A DNA stretch of 48,412 bases from Firmicutes bacterium HGW-Firmicutes-4 (GTDB lineage Bacteria > Bacillota > Clostridia > Eubacteriales > Eubacteriaceae). Under the pieces are notes generated by a model that saw only the letters and a list, made by a program, of their open reading frames with translations, ran no database searches and was not told the DNA's origin. The stretch covers positions 1 to 48,412 of the forward strand of contig PGZR01000006.1 of the NCBI GenBank assembly GCA_002841405.1, given 5' to 3'. A program made the position numbers and the translations under genes. Below, piece after piece: positions 14,694 to 24,337 of the stretch (positions within the stretch are counted from its first letter, which is position 1; each line of letters starts with the position of its first letter).

Positions 14694-17072
14694 CTAAAAT
14701 TTAAACTGCGTGACCGAATCGCTAAGCTGCAGCGACAGATCGACCAGCCGATTGGCGGCAACTGACGTCTTGGATGCGCCGACGGCGATTTCTTCCGAGG
14801 CTTGATTAATCTCCTGGATACTCTGGGAGATTTCGACGGCGCCTTTGACCGTTTCTTCGGTGGCACGGCCTAATTGGGTCATGCTGACCGACATTCTTTC
14901 GGTGTTCAGCGCAGCATCATCGGCGGCCCGGGCCAGCTCGGCGGTGCTCTTGGCAATCTCGCCAACTGCCTGTCCGGATTCTTCTGCGCCATGTTTGACT
15001 TCGCCAGCTTTTTGATCGATTTCTCTGATTTCCACGGTAATCGTATCGAGCCGCTGGGAAGCCCGGATCGCTGCTTCGGAAATCCCCTGGGTTGAAGCAC
15101 TTTGTTCGGTGACGGCCGTGGCAATTAAGGTTGTGATCGTCGTGACTTCGTCAACGACATCATTGATGCGGGCCACCGCCGAAACTGCCTGTTCCATATT
15201 TTCCTGCATCCCCTCGATCTGGTCGGCGATTTCATCGGTGGCTTCCGATGTTTGCTTGGCCAGCTCTTTCACCTCGTTGGCAACCACCGCAAAACCCTTA
15301 CCCGCTTCGCCGGCCCCGGCCGCTTCAATGGCGGCATTCAGGGCTAACATGTTGGTCTGATCGGCAATATCATCAATGATCTTAATGATTTTATTAATTT
15401 TTTTAGATGACTGATTCAGGGTGCGAATGATCTCGGCAGTATTTTTGGCTTCATTGTCGGCCACCTGGGTAATGTGCAAAGATTTTTCGCAGTTGTTATT
15501 AATCTCATTAACCGACAGGTTTACTGCTTTAACGGCCTCAACCACGGTATTGACTTCGGCATTGACATTTTCTGCCGATGTTGACACCTCACGGATGCTG
15601 GCAAAAATATGACCCATCAGTAAAATGGTCTGATTTACACTTAACGCCGTTACTTCCGAGGCGGCCGCCAGATTTCTGGTGGTGCTGCTGATTTCTTCGA
15701 TGGCCGCAGCAATCTGATTGGTATTATCCGCCGTTGTCAGGAGGGTCGCACTGGATTGTTCCATACTGGCCGAGATTTCTTCGACAGCGGCACTAACCAC
15801 ATTGATTTTCGCACTGGTTTCCTCGGAGCTCACGGCAATGCTGCTGGCGACCCGATCCATCGCATCGGCGGAGTCGTTTAAGACTTCTGTAGCCTGGACG
15901 ATCGCTTTTAATGAACCGCCAATTTTTTCAACCAGCTGATTAAAATCGAGACAGAGTTTACCAATTTCATCGCGGCTGGAAAACTCCCCACGGACGGCCA
16001 GGTTTCCCTGACCGGCTTCGTTCATCAGCGCTGAGACGGTCTGCAGCGGCTTGGTAATGCGTCGCGATAAAACCGACACGATGATCACACTGGCGGCGAT
16101 CGCGAGGATTAACACCAGCACCATCAGCAGCTGCAAACTTTTAACCGGGGCTAAGGCTTCAGCTTCATCGACCTCAATAATCAGGCCCAGTCTGGTTGCG
16201 CCAATATCGACAAAGGAAGCCGTCCCCAGAACCTGTTCACCGCGATAATCCGGATAAAGCCCGGTGAACCTGAAATCACCGCTGTCACTGTCAAAATGTG
16301 GGCTGAGTTGTGCCACCGCGTCCGTGGTAATCGTCGTTGAGAAAGCTGTCGCATCGGCTTCTGCTCCCAAAATCGGGTTCGTATTGAGTAACCCCGTCTG
16401 ATCGACCAGATAAATATCACCGGTTGTACCAATATCACCGATTCCTTCACTGAGGATGGCTTCAATGCTGTCCATCAAAATGAGGGAATTGACGGTTCCA
16501 ATGATCGCATCATTTTGAGAACTGTAAAATGGCGCCGACAGGGTCACATAATATTTTTTGATGATATCCGAATATTGTACCGGCGTAATACTGCTTTGAC
16601 CTTGGATAGCGGCTTTGAAGTAATCTCTGGCAGACAGATTGGTCCCTTCCAGGGTCGCCTTTAATTGCCCCGACGCATAGATACAATTACCGGCCACATC
16701 GGTAATATAGATGCTTTCGATTTGATTGGCGGCTTGCTGAGCCGTCAGCCCGGCTTCAACCCGGGCATAAGCCGCATCCCATTGTTCCCCTTTGCCACCG
16801 CCTGGCTGTGCTTGGGTCAGCAGATTTTCAACAATCGCTAAATTTGATAGAAAAGTGCTGGTATAAAAGGCTTTATCGGAAAATTCGCGAGTAAAACGGT
16901 TTTGGGTTACTTTTGAATAAAGGGCCATTTCCTGAAGTTTCATTTCGACCAGACTGTTCCGGGCCTGATTATAGGCGAGTCCCGAAATAATTGCGATCGG
17001 GATCAAGCCGGTCAGAATAAAAAAGATGATTAACTTGGTCCGCATTTTTACATTATCAAAATATCTTAACAT
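14694..17072 (-). CDS. Methyl-accepting chemotaxis protein with extracellular dCache-type domain
   Basis: A 792-residue chemoreceptor. TM1 spans ~14-34 ([20 protein letters not shown]); a ~265-residue extracellular region of dCache type follows ([28 protein letters not shown]); TM2 is at ~305-328 ([18 protein letters not shown]); then HAMP and a long coiled-coil signalling domain with the conserved hairpin tip ([18 protein letters not shown] and [16 protein letters not shown]). I chose the ATG at 17072, six nt from GAGG, over a GTG four codons earlier. It is the only receptor in the operon, sits between cheW and cheR, and is the probable sole input. The ligand cannot be read from the sequence; dCache domains often bind amino acids or carboxylates. 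Confidence 0.93.
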   Translation of the reverse strand: MLRYFDNVKMRTKLIIFFILTGLIPIAIISGLAYNQARNSLVEMKLQEMALYSKVTQNRFTREFSDKAFYTSTFLSNLAIVENLLTQAQPGGGKGEQWDAAYARVEAGLTAQQAANQIESIYITDVAGNCIYASGQLKATLEGTNLSARDYFKAAIQGQSSITPVQYSDIIKKYYVTLSAPFYSSQNDAIIGTVNSLILMDSIEAILSEGIGDIGTTGDIYLVDQTGLLNTNPILGAEADATAFSTTITTDAVAQLSPHFDSDSGDFRFTGLYPDYRGEQVLGTASFVDIGATRLGLIIEVDEAEALAPVKSLQLLMVLVLILAIAASVIIVSVLSRRITKPLQTVSALMNEAGQGNLAVRGEFSSRDEIGKLCLDFNQLVEKIGGSLKAIVQATEVLNDSADAMDRVASSIAVSSEETSAKINVVSAAVEEISASMEQSSATLLTTADNTNQIAAAIEEISSTTRNLAAASEVTALSVNQTILLMGHIFASIREVSTSAENVNAEVNTVVEAVKAVNLSVNEINNNCEKSLHITQVADNEAKNTAEIIRTLNQSSKKINKIIKIIDDIADQTNMLALNAAIEAAGAGEAGKGFAVVANEVKELAKQTSEATDEIADQIEGMQENMEQAVSAVARINDVVDEVTTITTLIATAVTEQSASTQGISEAAIRASQRLDTITVEIREIDQKAGEVKHGAEESGQAVGEIAKSTAELARAADDAALNTERMSVSMTQLGRATEETVKGAVEISQSIQEINQASEEIAVGASKTSVAANRLVDLSLQLSDSVTQFKF

Positions 17073-17088
17073 TTGACACCTCACTCAC

Positions 17089-17502
17089 TTAAAATAATTT
17101 TTCTTTATCAATGATAATCAGCAATTGCTGCTCCAGTTTGGCAATGAATTTAATGGTTTGGCCATATTCATTTTCTAACGATGGCGTTGGGGGCTCGCAT
17201 ATTGCTTCGTCAACGTCAATTACATCGGCCGCTTGTTCAACCAGAAAAGCCATCACATCGATTTCGCCCGCTTCTTTTTTTAAAATAATACAATGCTTCT
17301 TTTCCGCCCTCGTCGGAACCCCAATAAGGGCCTCAAAATCCAGCAGATTGACAATCTGGCCTCGCAAATTCATGATCCCGGCCATCATCGGCGGGGCCAG
17401 CGGAATGACGGTTATTTCGGGATGGCGATTGATTTCTTTGACATAGCGCGTTTCGATGCCATAAAGATTATCGCCGGATTTAAAACAGAGAACTTTTAAC
17501 AC
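17089..17502 (-). CDS. cheW: CheW scaffold protein
   Basis: A 137-residue SH3-like adaptor that links receptor and CheA. Typical features: VLCFKSGDNLYGIETRYVKEI, IPLAPPMMAGIMNLRGQIV, and VIDVDEAI. The longest open frame reaches back into cheA, but AGAGGTG upstream of a GTG at 17502 gives the normal CheW N-terminus one base after the cheA stop. It lies between cheA and the receptor gene, as expected of a single coupled signalling unit. Confidence 0.92.
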   Translation of the reverse strand: MLKVLCFKSGDNLYGIETRYVKEINRHPEITVIPLAPPMMAGIMNLRGQIVNLLDFEALIGVPTRAEKKHCIILKKEAGEIDVMAFLVEQAADVIDVDEAICEPPTPSLENEYGQTIKFIAKLEQQLLIIIDKEKLF

Positions 17503-17503
17503 C

Positions 17504-20440
17504 TTATTCACCTCTTTGGGATGCTGCGATGACCTCATCAAGGGCCCGCAACAGACTTTCCCGATCCAATTTATATTCATAGCGGTCGAAGCCGCTGGTC
17601 AAACCTTTCTCCCGGTTAAGGGCACCGGTCAAGGCGCTGAGCGCGACGATCGGGATGCTGTCATAGGCCGGTTTCTGTCTGATTTTTTTAAGCAGTGCAT
17701 AGCCATCAAGCTGCGGCATCTGAATATCGGTCAGGACCACATCGATTGCTTCACGGTCGAGGATTGCCAGGGCCTCAAGGCCATTGGCGGCCAGTACTAC
17801 CTGATAGCCGCCGCTTTCTAAGTAATTTTGTTCGACCTTCTGAAAAAACGGTGAATCTTCAACCAGCAGAATTTTTCGGCCGCTTGCCTGGGGTGAGGGA
17901 ACAAAGGTAAAGGCTTCCGGTTCAGCCCGCTCCAGCAAGGCATAAAGATTAATGATCAAGATCATTTTTTCACGAAAAAGCGCCGCCCCAAAGATCCCCG
18001 TCATGTTAAACTGCTGCGCCTCAATGACCGGTTCAAAGTTGACATTTTCAATAATTTCAGTCGCTAAAATACCAATCGGCTGGGGCACCAGCTTGGGTGT
18101 GATGACATAATAGTCTTCGCCGTCATCCAGACCACTGTTAAGGGCCAGATAATCCTCGGCCCTGATGACGCGCAGTGGCATGTTGCCCCGACTAATGTAT
18201 GTACGATCGCCGATGCGCTGAATTTCGGTTTTTTTAATTTTGTCAATGCGCTTGATCAAGGCAATATTTAAGGCCAGTATTTCATTTCCGGTACCTTTAA
18301 ACAAGACAAAATCTTCGCGGTCATCCCCCGCCAGCGCGGTCCGGCCCAAATCATCAATCAGTGTTTGGGGCTTTGTATTGGTATCACTCACCAGCGCCGT
18401 TGTTCGGGCAATACCGGCAATATCCAGAATCGGGGCGACTTTGCCATCACCCATAATCGTTAAGCCCGAATAAATCCCACATTCCTTGAGGATCGCCGGC
18501 AAGGGCTTGATCAGGGTCTCTTCAATTCCCAACAACGTTTCGACCAGCAAGCCAAAACGCTGCTGGCCGAGTTTGAGGACAACAAGCTTATGGTCGCGTG
18601 GGGCCCGGCCGGCTTGCTGGGGCTGCCATAAGTCACTCAGGTAGACAACCGCCAGTAGTTCGTTTCGGAGTCGATAAAAGTATTTTTCATTGATCGCCTC
18701 TATTTTTTCATTAAAAGACTCTTTATTGATCTTGATGGTCTCCTGCACATCGGCCTGAGGAATCACCATTTTTATCGCGCTGGAAGCGACCACCAATGAT
18801 TGGATAATCGAAACCGTTAACGGCATCATCAGTTTTACACTGGTGCCCCGGCCGGACTGGGTCGTTATTTCAATACTGCCACCCATCTTTTCAAGATTCG
18901 TTCGGACCACATCCATGCCGACACCGCGGCCGGATACCTCGCTTAAGCTGTCCGCCGTCGAAAAGCCGGGGTCGAATAGCAGGTTCAGCAGTTCTTTTTC
19001 GGACATCAGGTTGAGTTCATTTTGGCGATAAAGCTTTTTTTTGCGGGCGATTTCCTGGATTTTGGTAAAATCGATCCCATTGCCGTCATCACTGACTTCA
19101 ATGTTGACCACACTGCCCTGATAACTGGCCTTGAGGCTAATCGTGGCGATTTCATTTTTGCCGTTTTGTTTGCGGATCGCCGCACTTTCAATACCATGAT
19201 CAGCCGCATTACGCAGCAGATGCACCAGCGGATCACTTAACCCTTCGAGAATCGACTTATCGAGTTCAACCTCACCGCCTTCTATCTGCAGCGTCAGTTT
19301 CTTATTCAGTTTTTTGGACAGGTCTCTAATCAGCCGCGGATAGCGATTAAACAGGGTTCCGATCGGCTGCATCCGGGTCAGCATAATTTTCTCCTGAATG
19401 CTGCTGGTTAAGCGATCAACATTTTGCAACACCTGCGGGAGCTCCGCAATCCGTTTCTTTTCGGGTTCCAGCAGGGTCAGCAGCCGGTTTCGCCCCAGCA
19501 CCAGTTCACTGGCAAGATTCATTAAATCATCCAGCAACCGGATATTGACCCGGAGGCTCTCAGATCCTTCATTGAACTCCACCAGGGGTAGTTCAAGCAG
19601 CTTGTCCTCGTTGGCTTCGGGCTCATTGCTTAGTAACAGCACCGGCTCAGCCACTGTATTTTCCTTATTTTCGGCCAGAACACGAACGCTGCTGGCCGGG
19701 AGGCCGAGGACCTGGCGTAACAGGCTTTCTTCGAGGATACTTGACGCCAGGATCAGAACCACCGGATTGTTAAATTGCTCTGCTTTGAGATCGTCCCAGC
19801 TGAGCGGATCGCCGGCCGGGCTGATCATTAAAATTACATTGGCGACTGAAGTAAAATTGTCAATAATTGCATCAAGCCCGTCGCAGCTCGCCAGATATTG
19901 AGCGGTTAGGGCCATTTCAATGCCATAAATATGATGACCAAATTTCCTGAATGCCGTGATTTTCTCTTGGGTCTGCGGATTAAAATCAAAATGAGCGAAA
20001 AGCTGACTGGTATCTGGCGGCTCTGGTTTCGCAATCGGATCAGCCGCGTTAGCATCCTGCTTCGCAAAGCCAGCCTCAGCGACCTGCAATTTGACAAGGA
20101 TGTCATCAATGGGATAGGTTTCACTCTGCTTGACATCATTAACCAGCACCTTTAAGCGATCTTTCGCTTCCAGCAGCAAGTCAATCTCAGCGTCAGTTAA
20201 CGGGATTTGTTTGCGATTAACAAAGTCTAGAATTGTTTCCATGGAATGGGCAATGGTGACAATCTTGGTTAAGCCAAAAAAACCGGCGGTACCCTTGATA
20301 CTATGGACTGCCCGAAAGGCATCGTTGATCTGTTCGGCACTGATCTCTGCCAGGTTCGTCAACACGACCCGTTCGAAATTTTCGAGATGATCCCGGGCTT
20401 CTTCGACAAATTCCTGGATAAAGTCTTCGTTTTTAAGCAA
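17504..20440 (-). CDS. cheA: Hybrid CheA histidine kinase with C-terminal receiver
   Basis: A 978-residue kinase. Hpt domain (~1-110) with phospho-His46 in AVHSIKGTAGFFG; a linker region; dimerisation domain (~300-370: LASELVLGRNRLL); ATPase domain (N-box HLLRNAADHG, G-box VSDDGNGID, GRGVGMDVV); then two CheW-like domains (LVVASSAIKMVIP and EDFVLFKGTGNEILALN); finally a receiver (~855-975) with LVEDSPFF and Asp in LTDIQMP. Two CheW-like domains and a receiver make it larger than flagellar CheA (~670) and place it with chemosensory systems of alternative function. The start is TTG at 20440, eight nt from AGGAGG; no better ATG exists. First gene of the operon. Confidence 0.94.
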   Translation of the reverse strand: MLKNEDFIQEFVEEARDHLENFERVVLTNLAEISAEQINDAFRAVHSIKGTAGFFGLTKIVTIAHSMETILDFVNRKQIPLTDAEIDLLLEAKDRLKVLVNDVKQSETYPIDDILVKLQVAEAGFAKQDANAADPIAKPEPPDTSQLFAHFDFNPQTQEKITAFRKFGHHIYGIEMALTAQYLASCDGLDAIIDNFTSVANVILMISPAGDPLSWDDLKAEQFNNPVVLILASSILEESLLRQVLGLPASSVRVLAENKENTVAEPVLLLSNEPEANEDKLLELPLVEFNEGSESLRVNIRLLDDLMNLASELVLGRNRLLTLLEPEKKRIAELPQVLQNVDRLTSSIQEKIMLTRMQPIGTLFNRYPRLIRDLSKKLNKKLTLQIEGGEVELDKSILEGLSDPLVHLLRNAADHGIESAAIRKQNGKNEIATISLKASYQGSVVNIEVSDDGNGIDFTKIQEIARKKKLYRQNELNLMSEKELLNLLFDPGFSTADSLSEVSGRGVGMDVVRTNLEKMGGSIEITTQSGRGTSVKLMMPLTVSIIQSLVVASSAIKMVIPQADVQETIKINKESFNEKIEAINEKYFYRLRNELLAVVYLSDLWQPQQAGRAPRDHKLVVLKLGQQRFGLLVETLLGIEETLIKPLPAILKECGIYSGLTIMGDGKVAPILDIAGIARTTALVSDTNTKPQTLIDDLGRTALAGDDREDFVLFKGTGNEILALNIALIKRIDKIKKTEIQRIGDRTYISRGNMPLRVIRAEDYLALNSGLDDGEDYYVITPKLVPQPIGILATEIIENVNFEPVIEAQQFNMTGIFGAALFREKMILIINLYALLERAEPEAFTFVPSPQASGRKILLVEDSPFFQKVEQNYLESGGYQVVLAANGLEALAILDREAIDVVLTDIQMPQLDGYALLKKIRQKPAYDSIPIVALSALTGALNREKGLTSGFDRYEYKLDRESLLRALDEVIAASQRGE

Positions 20441-20544
20441 ATGAATCCCTCCTTTTAACTGATCTTTTTTTACAATTAGCCTTGTATTTGGACTGGTAAC
20501 CGGTCTTCCCGATCCGGTTGCCGGTACATTATTCTTTCATACAG

Positions 20545-20592
20545 AAAAACCCCAGGGAACCCGTCGCGAAAAGACCGGTATTCCGTGGGGTC
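20545..20592 (-). terminator. Intrinsic terminator between lplA and cheA
   Basis: On the minus strand a long imperfect hairpin (GACCCCACGGAATACCGGTC pairing with GACGGGTTCCCTGGGG) is followed by TTTTT. It separates the lipoyl operon from the chemosensory operon. A second 9-bp stem (20495-20503 with 20514-20522) lies in the cheA leader. No clear promoter box was identified in 20441-20544. Confidence 0.75.
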
Positions 20593-20616
20593 AACCACTG
20601 TAACTATTATAACAAA

Positions 20617-21645
20617 CTATCCGTTATGGGACAACGCAGAACACGATTTATTTAGACACTTTTGATAAGCAGCCGGGATAATACGATCAAAAATCTGTTT
20701 TTCATCAAAAGCAGTCGCGATCAAACCGTTTTTGATGCGATTGGCCAAATCGACATCAAGGGCATCGGTGCTGACCGCGATTTGATCGATGATGCCATCG
20801 TTAACAACCAGCAAGAGCTCGACCTCGCCCCACTCATATCGTCTGGCAATGGCCACATTAAAGGCTGGCGACGCCCCGTAGTTCCAGTCCCAGCTGTGAT
20901 ATTTGGTTTCAATTTTCGCAATCGCTTGCCGGTCAGCCGCCGTTAAAAACGACTCATTATCTGCCGGGATCGTTTCTGGCACCGACTCTGAGCTTCTTTC
21001 CGGGTGATTTGGTTCGGCTGTTGCTGCGGGCCGGTTAGTGAAGGCCGTTACCAGTGCTTGTTTAAAGCCCGGGACGGTGATGGCGGGATTGAGGGCCTTG
21101 AGATTGATGACTCTGGCCTTGACGGAGTTGATCCCTTTTGATTCCAGTTTAAGTTTAGAAGCCGTCAGGATCGTTGCCAGCTGCGACAGGTCGGAATCCA
21201 GCAACAAGGTGCCATGGTGGCAGATGAAATTATTTTGTTCAAAATAAGCATTGCCCGAGACTTTAAAGGCGCCCACCTGAATATCATTCTTGCCACTGAA
21301 AACGGCGTCGATGCCATAGGATCGGATCGCGTTAATAACAATTTCAATATTGTCCCGGACACAATTCGGATGAAAGCGCGAGATAAAGGTGAAATTTAAA
21401 TTACCTAAATCATGGTAAACCGCGCCGCCACCGGATAGCCGTCTGACCAGGCGGCATCCTTTCTGTTCAAGAACATCCAAATCACACTCTTTCCAGGGAT
21501 TCTGATTGCGGCCGATCACCACTGTTTTGTCATTCTGCCACAGAAAAAGGATGTCATCCTCCGAGGCCGCCTGGCCCAGCAAGTATTCCTCAACGGCCAG
21601 ATTATAACCAGGATCAACCCGGTCTGAAAAGTATATTTTACGCAA
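20617..21645 (-). CDS. lplA: Lipoate-protein ligase A
   Basis: A ~342-residue enzyme that activates free lipoate with ATP and attaches it to the lysine of lipoyl domains. Motifs: NLAVEEYLL, LFLWQNDKTVVIGRNQNPW, the lipoate-binding loop RRLSGGGAVYHDLGNLNF, and the lysine segment GAFKVSGNA. The C-terminal ~90 residues form the accessory domain. The longest frame starts inside the upstream gene; the TTG at 21645 (protein RKIYFSDRVDPG) is the normal LplA N-terminus and overlaps the lpd stop by eight bases. Its probable substrate is the lipoyl domain fused to the neighbouring dehydrogenase. Confidence 0.93.
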   Translation of the reverse strand: MRKIYFSDRVDPGYNLAVEEYLLGQAASEDDILFLWQNDKTVVIGRNQNPWKECDLDVLEQKGCRLVRRLSGGGAVYHDLGNLNFTFISRFHPNCVRDNIEIVINAIRSYGIDAVFSGKNDIQVGAFKVSGNAYFEQNNFICHHGTLLLDSDLSQLATILTASKLKLESKGINSVKARVINLKALNPAITVPGFKQALVTAFTNRPAATAEPNHPERSSESVPETIPADNESFLTAADRQAIAKIETKYHSWDWNYGASPAFNVAIARRYEWGEVELLLVVNDGIIDQIAVSTDALDVDLANRIKNGLIATAFDEKQIFDRIIPAAYQKCLNKSCSALSHNG

Positions 21646-23335
21646 AATGAATGGCCTCGCCGGTAATCCCCAGGATCGCCTCCTGCACCGCTTCAGCCGT
21701 GGTCGGATGGGCAACGATTAAATGTTTGATGGTGCGATAATCAATTTTTGCACTGATATAATAACTAAAATTGGCGATCATATCGGTTGCTCCGGGGCCG
21801 ATGACGGCAGCCCCCAGGATGCGATGATCACTTTCATCACTGATCACTTTGACAAAGCCAGTCGCTTCGCCCTGACTCAATGCTTTGCCATTGGCGGCAA
21901 ATGGAAATTTACTGACCTGATACTTGATACCCGCGCTCTTTGCTTCCCGTTCACATAATCCCACCACACCGATTTCCGGTGCAAGAAAAATAGCACTGGG
22001 GATTGCCGAATAGTCCATCGTTGCGGTTAAACCCATGCAATTCTCCGCGGCGACAATGCCTTGATGGCTGGCTACATGAGCAAGCTGGATTTTATTGGTA
22101 ATATCGCCAATGGCATAAATGTCCGGTTGTGATGTTTGCATTGCCGAATCGACTGCAATACCATTTTTTCGTTCATTAAATAAAACCCCCAGTTCGGCCA
22201 AATCAACTGCGTCGAGGTTTGGCTTGCGCCCCACTGCCATCAGGATCAGCTCAGCTACGGCATAATTGCGGGCGCCGTTTTGTTCAAACGCACACAGCCC
22301 CTGGCCATTGACGGTCATTGAAATCTCTTCAACCTTGGCCCCGGTCATCAGTTTGATTCCCCGTTGCCGGCACTCGTCGACGATGATCTCAATAATATCC
22401 TGGTCTAACGTGCCCAGGATATCGCTCATGTATTCCACGACGGTCACCTGACTACCCAATGAATTGAAGATGAAGGCAAATTCCATCCCAATCACCCCGC
22501 CTCCGATAATTGTCAGGGTTTCCGGAATTTTTTTCAGCTCTAACATCTCTTGACTGGTCAGCACAATCGGCAGCTCGGCTCCGGGAATAGCCAGTCGCGC
22601 CGGTGATGACCCGGTAGCAATAATGATTTTCTCGGCCTGAATAGACGCCTCGATTTTATTATTTTTTACAGTAATCAGCTTACCCGTTAGCTTTGCTTCA
22701 CCGGAAATAACCTTGACCTGCCATTTTCCCAGTAAATACCGGATCCCATCGGTTAAGCCGGCCACCACGGCATCTTTTCGTTCGATGATCTTTTCCATGG
22801 CAATTTCGGTTACTGCCGTTTTGACACCAAAAAGTTCGCTACTATTTATGGCATCGACCAGATGCGCACTTTTCACCAGGCTTTTTGTCGGGATACAGCC
22901 ATAATTGAGGCAAGTCCCGCCAAGTTTATCTTTTTCAATCAACGTCACCGTAGCCCCCAGTTGGGCCGCTCGAATGGCCGCCACATAGCCAGCCGGACCA
23001 CCACCGATAATGGCAATATCACAGCAGATGTTTTCTATTTTGGGTTTGGCTAAGCCAAAACTATAGGCCGGTGCCGCTTGGTTAGACTGTTGACAAACTT
23101 TTTTGCCCTCAATCTCAGCGATACTGCCACCTATTTTGATCTGCTGACCTTCTTCAATCAGCAGCTTAACAATCGCGCCATCATATTCCGATTTAACGAT
23201 AAAGTTTCCTTTTGCCGACTCCACATTAAATAGGGCATCGCCACTCTTGATGACATCGCCATCCTTGATCAATAGTTTCCCGACCGTGGCGCTGCGATCT
23301 TCCCCCGACAGTTTATTCAGTATCATCTTTATCAT
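21638..23335 (-). CDS. lpdA: Dihydrolipoyl dehydrogenase with N-terminal lipoyl domain
   Basis: A 565-residue flavoprotein that reoxidises dihydrolipoamide with NAD+, or runs in reverse. Residues ~1-80 are a biotinyl/lipoyl domain with its modification lysine in VESAKGN (the usual DK is AK here). Then the disulfide oxidoreductase: FAD loop IIGGGPAGYVAAIRAAQLG, redox disulfide GGTCLNYGCIP, NAD loop IGGGVIGMEFAFI, second FAD motif IYAIGDIT, and the catalytic His-Glu near HPTTAEAVQEA. AGGAG precedes the ATG. The fusion makes electron transfer within one chain possible. No 2-oxo-acid dehydrogenase or glycine cleavage genes accompany it; the neighbours are an AhpD-like protein and lipoate ligase. 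Confidence 0.94.
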   Translation of the reverse strand: MIKMILNKLSGEDRSATVGKLLIKDGDVIKSGDALFNVESAKGNFIVKSEYDGAIVKLLIEEGQQIKIGGSIAEIEGKKVCQQSNQAAPAYSFGLAKPKIENICCDIAIIGGGPAGYVAAIRAAQLGATVTLIEKDKLGGTCLNYGCIPTKSLVKSAHLVDAINSSELFGVKTAVTEIAMEKIIERKDAVVAGLTDGIRYLLGKWQVKVISGEAKLTGKLITVKNNKIEASIQAEKIIIATGSSPARLAIPGAELPIVLTSQEMLELKKIPETLTIIGGGVIGMEFAFIFNSLGSQVTVVEYMSDILGTLDQDIIEIIVDECRQRGIKLMTGAKVEEISMTVNGQGLCAFEQNGARNYAVAELILMAVGRKPNLDAVDLAELGVLFNERKNGIAVDSAMQTSQPDIYAIGDITNKIQLAHVASHQGIVAAENCMGLTATMDYSAIPSAIFLAPEIGVVGLCEREAKSAGIKYQVSKFPFAANGKALSQGEATGFVKVISDESDHRILGAAVIGPGATDMIANFSYYISAKIDYRTIKHLIVAHPTTAEAVQEAILGITGEAIHFA

Positions 23336-23351
23336 GCTTTTCTCCTCAAAT

Positions 23352-23380
23352 GAAAAAAGAGGGGGATATCCCCCATCTTT
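23352..23380 (-). terminator. Hairpin terminator or attenuator between the AhpD-like gene and lpdA
   Basis: On the minus strand AAAGA-T-GGGGG-ATAT-CCCCC-TCTTTTTT forms a 10-bp stem with a T run, within the 50-nt gap between two codirectional genes. It probably lowers lpdA/lplA expression relative to the first gene rather than ending the operon, since no other promoter is evident. Confidence 0.75.
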
Positions 23381-23385
23381 CCCGA

Positions 23386-23739
23386 TTATTTAAAATCGTT
23401 CTGGAATTCATTGATACAATCATCCAGCAGGGTGACGGAATAGGCCATCGACGGGCCGCCGCCAAAAGCAACCGAAACCATTGCCGCTTCGCGGATTTCT
23501 TCTGCTGTTGCTCCGGCTTCCAAGGCTTTGTATGAATGATAAACGATACAATATTCACAGCGGTTGTAGCAGCCAATTGCCACACTGATCAGTTCTTTTG
23601 TTTTTAAATCGATTGCCCCGGGTTCATAGCTAGCACCTAATAGACCCATAAAGGCTCCAACAACGGGACCATTTGTTTCCCCCAGTTTGCCCAGACCTCC
23701 AACAAAATCATTTAACATACCGCGTACATCTTTAGCCAT
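23386..23739 (-). CDS. Carboxymuconolactone decarboxylase / AhpD-like protein
   Basis: A 117-residue all-helical protein with the AhpD signature: two cysteines and a histidine in CEYCIVYH, preceded by KTKELISVAIGCYNR and followed by ALEAGATAEEIREA. In Mycobacterium, AhpD uses this disulfide to pass electrons from a lipoylated protein to a peroxidase; members without peroxidase partners also exist. GGAGG sits seven to eight nt before the ATG. A strong promoter with an embedded palindrome lies upstream, next to a MarR gene, and lpdA and lplA follow. A thiol/peroxide role linked to the lipoyl domain is inferred from context. Confidence 0.9.
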   Translation of the reverse strand: MAKDVRGMLNDFVGGLGKLGETNGPVVGAFMGLLGASYEPGAIDLKTKELISVAIGCYNRCEYCIVYHSYKALEAGATAEEIREAAMVSVAFGGGPSMAYSVTLLDDCINEFQNDFK

Positions 23740-23767
23740 TTGATTACCTCCACATTTATTTAGTTTG

Positions 23768-23808
23768 TATACTAATATTTAGTATAGCAATTAATATGTG
23801 TTTGTCAA
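23768..23808 (-). promoter_or_regulatory. Promoter of the lipoyl redox operon with a MarR-type operator
   Basis: On the minus strand TTGACA (23808-23803) and TATACT (23786-23781) are spaced by 16 nt. A perfect 8-bp inverted repeat, TATACTAA-TAT-TTAGTATA on the plus strand (23768-23786), covers the -10 box and start region, so a bound repressor would block transcription. The adjacent MarR protein is the obvious candidate. Confidence 0.75.
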
Positions 23809-23836
23809 TAAAAAAAATAGCAGGTTGTCCTGCTAT
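23809..23836 (-). terminator. Terminator of the marR gene
   Basis: ATAGCAGG-ACAA-CCTGCTAT followed by TTTTTTT on the minus strand, about 20 nt after the marR stop codon. A textbook intrinsic terminator lying just upstream of the -35 box of the next promoter. Confidence 0.9.
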
Positions 23837-23856
23837 CGCAAAATATTTATGGCTGA

Positions 23857-24306
23857 TTATTCTTTTTTTGCTGGGTCGTGTTTGATATTGAGCATCATTT
23901 TATCGAGGACATTCTGAAAGATATCCAATTCTTCACTGCTGATATTGGCCAGTAGCAGATCACTGAAATTTTCACCAATGGGCATCAGATCACTAATCTT
24001 CAGGCGCCCTTTTTCGGTTAGTTCAATGAATTTTACCCGTTTATCGGCTTGATTTTCAACCCGCACCAGCAGCTCATCGCGGACCATTCGATCTACTAAT
24101 CTGGCCAGGGTCGAATCTTGAATATTCATCATTAAAGCCAATTCCTTCTGGCTGGTTGGCTTTTCGGCTCTGTTTAAAAAATACAAGGCAATCCACTGAA
24201 TTCTAGTAGACCCTTCTTTTTCAAGGCGTCGATTAAAATCTTCCATGATGTATTTAATGGCGGTATCGGTCACAAAGCCAATGCATTTGGATAAATCAAA
24301 ACTCAA
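23857..24306 (-). CDS. MarR family transcriptional regulator
   Basis: A ~149-residue winged-helix regulator: LSFDLSKCIGFVTDTAIKYI forms the N-terminal dimerisation helix, LYFLNRAEKPTSQKELALMM and DSTLARLVDRMVRDELLVR form the HTH, and NQADKRVKFIELTEKG the wing. The frame stays open to 24387, but that stretch contains this gene's own promoter; the TTG at 24306 preceded by AAGGTG gives the usual MarR length. One cysteine (in SKCIGF) could sense oxidants. It lies upstream of the AhpD-like/lpdA/lplA genes, whose promoter holds a palindrome, and is probably their repressor. Confidence 0.88.
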   Translation of the reverse strand: MSFDLSKCIGFVTDTAIKYIMEDFNRRLEKEGSTRIQWIALYFLNRAEKPTSQKELALMMNIQDSTLARLVDRMVRDELLVRVENQADKRVKFIELTEKGRLKISDLMPIGENFSDLLLANISSEELDIFQNVLDKMMLNIKHDPAKKE

Positions 24307-24337
24307 ATCAGTCACCTTCTGTAAATAAAATTTTATC

